From Bin87 sp965243255 (GTDB lineage: Bacteria > Chloroflexota > Dehalococcoidia > Lucifugimonadales > UBA3495), in NCBI GenBank assembly GCA_965243255.1, contig CBDEUH010000004.1, positions 1,364,001 to 1,428,000 of the forward strand: 64,000 nucleotides of DNA. The letters run 5' to 3'. The notes under the pieces were generated by a model. It saw only the letters and a program-made list of their open reading frames with translations. It had not been told where the DNA came from and searched no databases. Positions 17,501 through 24,060 of the stretch are shown here, piece by piece. A program made the translations under genes and the position numbers. Position 1 is the first letter of the stretch. Every line of letters begins with the position of its first letter.

Positions 17501-19051
17501 GTGTTCGTGGGCATTGACGTGGGAGGCACCAATACGGACGCCGTGCTGATGGACGGCGGGAAGTTGGTGAATGCGGTCAAGCTGCCCACCACCGGCGACG
17601 TAACTTCGGGCATCATCAATGCGCTGTCGGCCCTGCTGACGGGGCTGCCAGCCGGCGCCAGGGTGGACGCGGTGATGGTGGGAACCACGCACTTCACCAA
17701 CGCTTTGCTGGAGCGGCGCAACCTCAGCCCCACGGCGGTGGTGCGACTGGCGCTGCCGGCCACGCAGCTCTTGCCGCCGGCGGTGGACTGGCCGGCGGAG
17801 CTGGAGACGGCGTTGGGCGGCCATACGTATATGGTAGGCGGCGGGCACGAGTTCGACGGGCGGGAGATCGCGCCGCTGGACCGGGGCAGATTGCGGCGGG
17901 TGGCGGCGGATATGCGGCGCAGGGGAGTGCAGGCGGTGGCCGTGTCGGGGGTGTTTTCGCCGGTGAATACGGCTCACGAAACGGAGGCGGCGGCGATTAT
18001 CGGGGAAGAAGCGCCGGAGATCCGGGTTTGCCTGTCCCACGAGAACGGGCGGATGGGGCTGCTGGAGCGGGAGAACGCGGCGGCGCTGAACGCGGCCCTG
18101 GGGCGACTGGCTGAGGAAGTCATCGGGAGCATCAAGGGCGCGCTGGAGGCGCTGGGCGTTGACGCGCCGCTGTATGTGAGCCAGAACGACGGGACGCTGA
18201 TGGACGCCGAGTTTGCGGCGCGCTTTCCGGCTTTCGCCATATCATCCGGTCCCACAAACAGCATGCGGGGCGCGGCCTGGCTGTCGGGCGTGCGGGACGG
18301 CATCGTAGTGGACGTGGGGGGCACGTCAACGGACGTGGGCGCGCTGGTCAACGGGTTTCCCCGGGAGGCGGCGGTGGCGGTGGAGCTGGCCGGCGTCCGC
18401 ACCAATTTCCGAATGCCGGACATGGTGTCGATACCCTTGGGCGGCGGCACCGTGGTGCGCGCGGAGCCTTTCGGCATGGGGCCGGAGAGCGTGGGTTACC
18501 GGCTGACTGAGGAAGCGCTGGTTTTCGGCGGCAACACGCTCACCGCCACCGACTTGGCCGCCGCGGACGGGCGGGCCATGGTGGGCAACCCGCGACTGGC
18601 GGAGGGGCTGGACTCGTCGCTGGTGCGCCGGGGGATGGCGGAGATAGCAAGCCGGGTGGAAACCGCCATCGACCAGGTTAAGCTCACGTATGAAGACGTA
18701 CCGGTGATTCTGGTTGGCGGCGGCAGCATTCTGTTGGATGACGCGCTGAGCGGAGCGTCGCAGGCGCTGCGGCCGGAGCACGCCGGGATGGCCAACGCCA
18801 TCGGGGCGGCCATCGCGCAGGTAGGCGGGCAGGTGGAACGGGTGTATTCCCTGGAAGACGTGAGCCGGGAAGAGGCCGTAGCCGACTGTTGCGCGGCGGC
18901 CAGGGCGCGGGCCGCCGCCGCCGGAGCCGAGCCGTCATCAATCGAGGTGGTGGATATTGACGAGGTGCCATTGACCTACGTACCGAGCAACGCCACCCGG
19001 GTTCGGGTGAAGGCCGTGGGCAATCTGGCTCAGGGGCCTCGCCCACGGTGA
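17501..19051 (+). CDS. Hydantoinase/oxoprolinase family protein (HyuA-like)
   Basis: A 516-residue member of the ASKHA-fold hydantoinase A/5-oxoprolinase family. MFVGIDVGGTNTDAVLM holds the phosphate-1 loop, GTTHFTNALLER the family signature, and DGIVVDVGGTSTDVGALVNG (~268-287) the phosphate-2 loop, followed by RMPDMVSIPLGGGTVV and the adenosine segment VGGGSILL. This is shorter than full HyuA (about 680-700 residues), lacking the C-terminal region, as is common for members paired with DUF917. ATP-dependent opening of a cyclic imide or lactam is the family reaction; the substrate is unknown. GTG 17501 follows AAGGAGACC. The gene ends 83 bases before the Rrf2 start, whose promoter overlaps that gap. 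Confidence 0.85.
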   Translation: MFVGIDVGGTNTDAVLMDGGKLVNAVKLPTTGDVTSGIINALSALLTGLPAGARVDAVMVGTTHFTNALLERRNLSPTAVVRLALPATQLLPPAVDWPAELETALGGHTYMVGGGHEFDGREIAPLDRGRLRRVAADMRRRGVQAVAVSGVFSPVNTAHETEAAAIIGEEAPEIRVCLSHENGRMGLLERENAAALNAALGRLAEEVIGSIKGALEALGVDAPLYVSQNDGTLMDAEFAARFPAFAISSGPTNSMRGAAWLSGVRDGIVVDVGGTSTDVGALVNGFPREAAVAVELAGVRTNFRMPDMVSIPLGGGTVVRAEPFGMGPESVGYRLTEEALVFGGNTLTATDLAAADGRAMVGNPRLAEGLDSSLVRRGMAEIASRVETAIDQVKLTYEDVPVILVGGGSILLDDALSGASQALRPEHAGMANAIGAAIAQVGGQVERVYSLEDVSREEAVADCCAAARARAAAAGAEPSSIEVVDIDEVPLTYVPSNATRVRVKAVGNLAQGPRPR

Positions 19052-19083
19052 AGATGGCCGTCGGGGACGAAGGGCGATATGGG

Positions 19084-19113
19084 TTGGCAGAGGGCGTCGG
19101 AATTGGGTATAAT
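19084..19113 (+). promoter_or_regulatory. Promoter of the Rrf2 gene
   Basis: TTGGCA (19084-19089), an 18-base spacer and TATAAT (19108-19113), 22 bases ahead of the TTG start at 19135. Confidence 0.6.
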
Positions 19114-19134
19114 CGGTTGAACGGAGGTATCGTT

Positions 19135-19629
19135 TTGCGCATACCGATGCGAGTTGACTACGGAGTTCGGGCACTGGTGGAGTTGGCCATGCGCTATGGC
19201 GACGGGCCGGTGCAGACGGCGGCGATAGCGTACCGGCAGGGCATTCCCGAGCCCTACCTGGAGCGGCTGATGTCGGCGCTGAACAAGAGCGGGTTCGTGC
19301 ACAGCCGTCGTGGGCCACAGGGCGGGCATCTGCTGGCGCGGGCGCCGGGGCAGGTGAACCTGTACGAAGTGATGCAAGAGCTGGACGGGAACTCCTCGCC
19401 GTTGGACTGCCTGACGCTGCCGACGGACTGCATGTTTGCCGACTGCTGCGCGCAAAAGGAGATTTGGCAGACGGTGGAAGAGTCGATACAGCAGGTGCTG
19501 GAGGGGACGACGCTGGCGCACCTGGCCGAGCGGCAGTCTGCGCTGATTGAGTCAGCCGACCGAAGGAGCGCCAACTGGGAGCCGTTGCCAGACCCGGTGC
19601 CGGCGGCGAGCGTGGGTCGTCAATCTTGA
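19135..19629 (+). CDS. Rrf2-family transcriptional regulator, possible Fe-S or cysteine sensor
   Basis: A 164-residue Rrf2 protein. The winged helix includes VDYGVRALVELAMRYG, IPEPYLERLMSALNKSGFV and SRRGPQGGHLLARAP. The region that holds [2Fe-2S] ligands in IscR/NsrR here reads LDCLTLPTDCMFADCCAQ, four Cys spaced C-x6-C-x4-CC, so cluster binding is plausible though spacing differs from IscR. I prefer TTG 19135, seven bases behind GGAGG, giving a short LRIP lead; ATG 19147 is the alternative. Directly downstream is moeB-cysM, so a CymR-like role in cysteine metabolism is a reasonable inference. A TATAAT promoter lies just upstream. Confidence 0.85.
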   Translation: MRIPMRVDYGVRALVELAMRYGDGPVQTAAIAYRQGIPEPYLERLMSALNKSGFVHSRRGPQGGHLLARAPGQVNLYEVMQELDGNSSPLDCLTLPTDCMFADCCAQKEIWQTVEESIQQVLEGTTLAHLAERQSALIESADRRSANWEPLPDPVPAASVGRQS

Positions 19630-19655
19630 CAGAAAGGGCGGCCCGGCGATAGACT
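19626..19655 (+). promoter_or_regulatory. Promoter of moeB-cysM
   Basis: A perfect TTGACA (19626-19631), overlapping the Rrf2 stop codon, and TAGACT (19650-19655) are separated by 18 bases. This would give a 5' leader of about 215 bases before ATG 19876. Confidence 0.55.
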
Positions 19656-19692
19656 GACTCGCGAAATGCTGCCTACGCAACTGCCACGTTTC

Positions 19693-19796
19693 GCCTGCGC
19701 CTGTCCCAGCACATAGGGGGCAGGCTCAATGCAATTTTGCGCCGCGCCTGCGCCCAGCGAAAGCCGCCGCCTGACGGTTTGAGGGCGCGGGTTTTT
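19693..19796 (+). promoter_or_regulatory. Candidate transcription attenuator in the moeB-cysM leader
   Basis: GCCTGTCCC (19699-19707) can pair with GGGGCAGGC (19717-19725). The same G-rich arm (19716-19725) can instead pair with GCCTGCGCCC (19746-19755), nine of ten bases. That third arm is also the 5' half of a nine-base-pair intrinsic terminator: CCTGCGCCC (19747-19755) with GGGCGCGGG (19783-19791), followed by TTTTT (19792-19796). This gives an anti-antiterminator, an antiterminator and a terminator that exclude one another. It matches no riboswitch class I know (no SAM-I core, no T-box AGGGTGG). Pairings are drawn by eye. Confidence 0.5.
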
Positions 19797-19875
19797 GCTG
19801 TGCGTCAAGCTCCCTGAGAATAAGACCTCAAACGTCACGGCAGCGCCGGAAAACATCCACACGGAGGGAACCAAA

Positions 19876-20724
19876 ATGGTCCAACCCTTACGGTTGACGC
19901 CCGATCAGGTCAAACGCTACAGCCGCCACATCATTATGCAGGACGTGGGCAGCGCCGGGCAGCGGAAGATGATGGAGTCCAGCGCGCTGATTATCGGCGC
20001 CGGTGGCCTGGGTTCGCCCTCGGCGGTGTACCTGGCGTTGGCGGGAGTGGGCAAGCTGGGCATCGTAGATTTTGACGTGGTGGAACTTTCGAACCTGCAA
20101 CGGCAGATCCTGCACCATACGCCGGACGTGGGCCGGCCCAAGGTGCAGTCGGCCCTGGACAACATCAAGTCGTACAACCCCGAAGTGGACGTGGTGCTGC
20201 ATGAGGAATGGCTGACGTCGGAAAACGCGTTTGACATCATCGAGCAGTACGACATCGTAATCAACGGGGCGGACAACTTTGCGACGCGCTACCTGGTTAA
20301 CGACGCGTGCTACCTGCTGAACAAGCCGCTGATCGACGGGAGCATCCTGATCTTCGACGGGCAGGCCACGGTGTTCCTGCCGGGGCAGGGCTGCTATCGC
20401 TGCCTGTTCCCGGCGCCGCCGCCTCCGGGGCTGGTTCCGAACTGCGCTGAGGCCGGGGTGCTGGGCGCGCTGACCGGGCTGGTGGGTTCCATCCAGGCGA
20501 CCGAGGCGCTGAAGCACATATTGGGCATTGGGGAGAGCCTGTCCTCGCGGCTGCTGGTGATCGACGCGCTGAGTATGCAGTTCCGGGAGGTCAAGCTGCG
20601 CCGCAATCCGGGGTGCCCGCTGTGCGGAGACAACCCGACGGTGAAGGAACTCATCGACTACGAGGTGTTCTGCGGAGCAGTCGAGGCGCCTGAGCCGCTG
20701 GCCGTGGCTGCCGGGGCGGTGTAA
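19876..20724 (+). CDS. moeB: MoeB/ThiF-family sulfur-carrier adenylyltransferase
   Basis: A 282-residue E1-like enzyme that adenylates the C-terminal Gly-Gly of a ubiquitin-like sulfur carrier. RYSRHIIMQDVGSAGQRKM opens the protein, the nucleotide loop is IIGAGGLGSP (~37-46), and the Asp of NGADNFATR (~127) is the Mg/adenylation residue. Zinc Cys pairs are CYRC (~173) and CPLC near the C-terminus (~250). There is no rhodanese domain, so it is MoeB-like rather than MoeZ-like. Start ATG 19876 has GGAGG seven bases before. Its stop overlaps the cysM start (TAATG). Pairing with a CysM of the mycobacterial type suggests that the carrier donates thiocarboxylate sulfur for cysteine synthesis. Confidence 0.88.
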   Translation: MVQPLRLTPDQVKRYSRHIIMQDVGSAGQRKMMESSALIIGAGGLGSPSAVYLALAGVGKLGIVDFDVVELSNLQRQILHHTPDVGRPKVQSALDNIKSYNPEVDVVLHEEWLTSENAFDIIEQYDIVINGADNFATRYLVNDACYLLNKPLIDGSILIFDGQATVFLPGQGCYRCLFPAPPPPGLVPNCAEAGVLGALTGLVGSIQATEALKHILGIGESLSSRLLVIDALSMQFREVKLRRNPGCPLCGDNPTVKELIDYEVFCGAVEAPEPLAVAAGAV

Positions 20725-21674
20725 TGCTCACCAAGGGGACATACAAGGGGCTGCTGGCCACCATCGGGAACACGCCGCTGGTTGAGTTGCCGAATCTCAG
20801 CCCTAACCCCAACGTCCGGCTGTACGCCAAGCTGGAGGGTCAGAATCCCACCGGGAGTGTGAAGGACCGCATCGCGCTGAAAATGATTGAGCGGGCGGAG
20901 GCGGACGGCGAGATCACCCCCAGCCGGACCATCCTGGAACCGACGTCGGGGAACACCGGCATTTCGCTGGCGATGATCGGTCGGTTGAAGGGGTACAAGG
21001 TGAAGGTGGTGATGCCGGAGAACGTGTCGGTGGAGCGCACCCATCTGCTGGAAGCATACGGGGCGGAAATTATCTACTCGGACGGGACGCTGGGCACCAA
21101 CGGCAGCGTGGTGATGGCGCAGGAAATAGTGGAGCAGAACCCGCACGACTACCTGATGCCCTACCAGTACGGGAACGAGGGGAACCCGGAAGCCCACTAT
21201 GAAGGGACCGGACAGGAAATCGTGGAGGACCTGCCGGACGTTGACGTATTCGTGGCGGGGCTGGGCACCGGGGGCACGTTGATGGGCAACGCGCGGCGTC
21301 TGAAGGAGCACAGCAGCGACATCAAGATCATCGCGGTGGCGCCGGAGCCGGACGACTTCATCTCGGGACTGCGGCGGCTGGAGGACGGGTTCATTCCGCC
21401 GATACTGGATATCAATCTGCTGGACAACCGGCTTCTGGTGAACAGTTTCGACTCGTTCTACATGACCAAGGAGCTGATGGACAAGGAAGGGATATTCGCG
21501 GGGATATCGTCCGGGTCGGTAATCGCCGGGGCGCTGAAGCATGCGGAGCGGATGGAGAGCGGCAACGTGGTGTGTCTGCTGGCCGACGGAGGGTGGAAGT
21601 ACCTGAGCAGTCAGCTGTGGACACGGGACTACGAAACGCTGGCGAAAGAGGCACAGGGTAAAATCTGGTGGTAG
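20724..21674 (+). CDS. cysM: Cysteine synthase, CysM (thiocarboxylate-dependent type)
   Basis: A 316-residue PLP enzyme of the O-acetylserine/O-phosphoserine sulfhydrylase family. The PLP lysine is in NPTGSVKDR (~47), the phosphate and carboxylate loops are EPTSGNTGIS (~73) and GLGTGGTLMG (~179), and GISSGS (~264) binds the pyridine N. The segments LEPTSGNTGISLAM, VMPENVSVER and the C-terminal ADGGWKYLSSQLW closely match mycobacterial CysM, which uses O-phosphoserine and CysO thiocarboxylate, more than OAS-type CysK. It is coupled to moeB by a one-base overlap. Substrate choice is inference; a CysO-like carrier is not visible in the window. Confidence 0.9.
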   Translation: MLTKGTYKGLLATIGNTPLVELPNLSPNPNVRLYAKLEGQNPTGSVKDRIALKMIERAEADGEITPSRTILEPTSGNTGISLAMIGRLKGYKVKVVMPENVSVERTHLLEAYGAEIIYSDGTLGTNGSVVMAQEIVEQNPHDYLMPYQYGNEGNPEAHYEGTGQEIVEDLPDVDVFVAGLGTGGTLMGNARRLKEHSSDIKIIAVAPEPDDFISGLRRLEDGFIPPILDINLLDNRLLVNSFDSFYMTKELMDKEGIFAGISSGSVIAGALKHAERMESGNVVCLLADGGWKYLSSQLWTRDYETLAKEAQGKIWW

Positions 21675-21693
21675 TCCGGGAGGCGGTTTTGTC

Positions 21694-21722
21694 TTGCCCT
21701 GTATGTCAGCCGATGCTATAAT
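21694..21722 (+). promoter_or_regulatory. nusA operon promoter
   Basis: TTGCCC (21694-21699), a 17-base spacer and a perfect TATAAT (21717-21722). The leader to ATG 21890 is about 160 bases. Confidence 0.65.
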
Positions 21723-21788
21723 GCCGACAGACAAACGCCCTGTTGCCTGGTGAGTGGGTACTGTACCTGATTCATCGGCAGCGAGAGG

Positions 21789-21841
21789 TTCAAGGATTCA
21801 GAAGGCGGGGCGTGCACCCGCCTTATTTCTGCAAACTTGAA
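21789..21841 (+). promoter_or_regulatory. Structured leader hairpin upstream of nusA
   Basis: AAGGCGGG (21802-21809) pairs with CCCGCCTT (21817-21824) and is followed by ATTTCT. Outer bases TTCAAG (21789-21794) and CTTGAA (21836-21841) can extend the structure. It resembles a weak terminator or pause hairpin 50 bases before nusA and could be an autoregulatory attenuator. Confidence 0.45.
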
Positions 21842-21889
21842 TCGGGGACCAATACAACTCGGACCGCGGCCAGCCAGCGGAGGACAGCG

Positions 21890-23671
21890 ATGAAAAGCGA
21901 TTTCATGATGGCGTTGAACCAGCTATCCGCTGAACGGGGGCTGCGCAAGGAGTTGGTGCTGAACAAGGTGGAAGTCGCGTTGGCGACGGCATTCCGACGG
22001 GACAGCGTGGCCGGCGCGAAGAATCTTTCGGTGAAGCTGAATCCAAATACCGGGGACATCAGCATTTTCCCGTTGCGCACGGTAGTGGCGGAAGTGGAAG
22101 ACCCGGAGACGGAGATAGCGCTGGCGGAGGCTTTGAGGATCGAGCCGAACGCCGAGATAGACAGCGAGATTCCCGAATCGGAGGAAGTGTCCTACGACAC
22201 CAGCCGCATCTCAGCGCAAACGGCGCGCCAGGTGCTGATGCAGGGTCTGCGGGAGGCGGAACGGGAAAAGACCTTTGAGGAATACTCGGGCTACCGGGGC
22301 GAGATCATCAGCGGCAGCGTGGAGAGCATTGAGAAGGGCCCCACGGTGTACATCAACCTGAACCCTCACCAGGCGCAGAGCCAGAACCGGACCCGCGGCG
22401 TGATGCGGCCCGACAACCAGGTAGGGAACGAACGCTATCGCAAGGGGCAGAGCCTGAAGGTGCTGCTGGTTGAAGTGCAGCAGACGACCCGTGGGCCGGA
22501 GGTGGTGGTCAGCCGCACGCATCGGGACCTGCTGCGCCGGCTGATGGAGGCGGAAGTTCCGGAAATCAGCAACGGCACGGTGGAGATAAGGGCGATTGCC
22601 CGGGACCCGGGCATCCGCAGCAAGGTAGCGGTGGCGTCGCACCAGGAGGGAGTGGACCCGGTTGGGTCGTGCATCGGGTTGCGGGGGAACCGCATCCAGA
22701 GCATCGTGAACGAGTTGCAGGGCGAGAAGATTGACGTCATCGAGTGGAACTCGGACCCCAGGGAACTAATCAGCCGGGCGTTGAGTCCCGCTGACGTGAA
22801 TCGCGTCGAACTGGTGCCGGACGAGCAAACGGCCTACGTGGTGGTTCCAGAGAGCCAGATGTCGCTGGCCATCGGCAGGGACGGGCAGAACGCCAAGCTG
22901 GCGGCCCGACTGACCGGGTGGCGGCTGGACATCAAGAACGTGGACCAATGGCTGGCGCTGCACGCGGCCCGAGCCGCCGAAGAGGCCGCTCGTTTGGCCG
23001 CCGAGCAGGCCGCGGCGGCCGCAAGGGCCGAGGCGGAGGCGCAACAAGCCGAAGCGGAGCGTGAAGAGGAAATCCTGTCGGTGGCGGAGGCTGCGGAAGC
23101 GGCCATCGCCGAGACCGGCCTGGGCATTGAGGCCGGGGAAGAAGTGGCCGAAACCGGGGAGCCGGAAGCAGCGACGGAATTGGTTGAGGCGGCCGCCGAG
23201 AGCCCGGCAACGACCGTTGAGGAAAGCGACGTGGGTGTCGCCGTGGAAGCGCCGGAGACCGCTGAGCCGGATTACGACGAAGAGGCGCTGTTCGCCCAGT
23301 TGTTGGCCGAAGAGCAAGCCGCCGCCGCTGCCGCGCTGGAGGCGGCAGAGGCTGAACCGGAGGCCGAGTCGGTAGGCTTGAGCGTCGAAGCACTGGATAA
23401 TCTGACCATTGAGGACGTTATCGACGAAGACGCCGAGGAAGGTGACGAAGTTGATGATGAACTCGACGACGAGGTGCTGGACGAGGAAATGAGGGACCTG
23501 CTGGCGGGTTTGCCGGACCTGTCGCCGGACGCTGGCAAGATCCGGTTCGCGGAAGACATCGTTGGCGACTTCAGGGGGAACTCGGGGCGACGCCGACGAG
23601 GTGGCGGCAACCGTCGCGGAGGCAACGTTCCGGGGGCGGGAGGCCGCGGTCCCGGTCCTCGCCGGCGATAA
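21890..23671 (+). CDS. nusA: Transcription termination/antitermination protein NusA, extended C-terminus
   Basis: A 593-residue NusA. The RNA polymerase-binding N domain (SDFMMALNQLSAERGLRKEL) spans residues 1-130, S1 follows (GEIISGSVESIEKGPTVYI), then KH1 and KH2 with IRSKVAVASHQEGVDPVGSC, GLRGNRIQSIVNELQGEKID and the IGRDGQNAKLAARLTGWR motif ending near 345. After that comes a tail of about 240 residues, first Ala/Glu/Arg-rich and helical, then strongly acidic (DEDAEEGDEVDDELDDEV), and finally basic Gly/Arg (RRRRGGGNRRGG). Bacterial NusA normally ends shortly after KH2 or has acidic repeats. ATG 21890 has GGAGG; the longer frame covers the leader. rimP is not upstream; cysM is. Confidence 0.92.
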   Translation: MKSDFMMALNQLSAERGLRKELVLNKVEVALATAFRRDSVAGAKNLSVKLNPNTGDISIFPLRTVVAEVEDPETEIALAEALRIEPNAEIDSEIPESEEVSYDTSRISAQTARQVLMQGLREAEREKTFEEYSGYRGEIISGSVESIEKGPTVYINLNPHQAQSQNRTRGVMRPDNQVGNERYRKGQSLKVLLVEVQQTTRGPEVVVSRTHRDLLRRLMEAEVPEISNGTVEIRAIARDPGIRSKVAVASHQEGVDPVGSCIGLRGNRIQSIVNELQGEKIDVIEWNSDPRELISRALSPADVNRVELVPDEQTAYVVVPESQMSLAIGRDGQNAKLAARLTGWRLDIKNVDQWLALHAARAAEEAARLAAEQAAAAARAEAEAQQAEAEREEEILSVAEAAEAAIAETGLGIEAGEEVAETGEPEAATELVEAAAESPATTVEESDVGVAVEAPETAEPDYDEEALFAQLLAEEQAAAAAALEAAEAEPEAESVGLSVEALDNLTIEDVIDEDAEEGDEVDDELDDEVLDEEMRDLLAGLPDLSPDAGKIRFAEDIVGDFRGNSGRRRRGGGNRRGGNVPGAGGRGPGPRRR

Positions 23672-23694
23672 AGGGCTCCCTCGGAAACCTGGCA

Positions 23695-24021
23695 TTGAGG
23701 CACGGCATCCAATCTTCTGGAACAGGTACAGGCATTCCCAGAACGCGACACATACCGGAACGCAGCTGCATCGCCTGCGGCCATAAGGGGCCGAAGGATG
23801 AGTTGGTGCGGGTTGTACGGACTCCGGAAGGGTCGGTGCGACCGGATCCCGCCGGCCGCAGCAACGGGCGGGGAGCCTACCTGTGCCGAAAGGCCGGGTG
23901 TTGGGAGAAAGGTCTAGCCCGGCGGGCACTGGAACGCAGCTTGCGCGGGCCGGTGGCCGAAGACGACCTTGAAGGGCTGAAAACTTACTTTATAGAAACG
24001 GTAGCGACCGGGGGACGATAG
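23695..24021 (+). CDS. ylxR: YlxR-family RNA-binding protein
   Basis: A small YlxR (DUF448) protein, up to 108 residues. The domain starts at RHIPERSCIACGHKGPKDELVRVV-type sequence (given by its ends) and includes the GRGAYLC motif, RKAGCWEKGLARRALERSL. YlxR proteins sit between nusA and infB in most Gram-positive-like genomes and affect RNase P or transcription. The start is uncertain: TTG 23695 is the only usual start codon ahead of the domain in this frame, without a clear ribosome binding site, and leaves a 20-residue non-conserved lead. A rare start closer to the domain is possible. It lies between nusA (23 bases) and infB (39 bases). Confidence 0.82.
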   Translation: MRHGIQSSGTGTGIPRTRHIPERSCIACGHKGPKDELVRVVRTPEGSVRPDPAGRSNGRGAYLCRKAGCWEKGLARRALERSLRGPVAEDDLEGLKTYFIETVATGGR

Positions 24022-24060
24022 CTTCCGGGACGCCACAGCATCAGGCGGGAGGTGTGACTC

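Noticed and set aside
19620..19874. A minus-strand open frame in the moeB leader
   Set aside because: It lies antisense to the promoter and attenuator and has no start signals.
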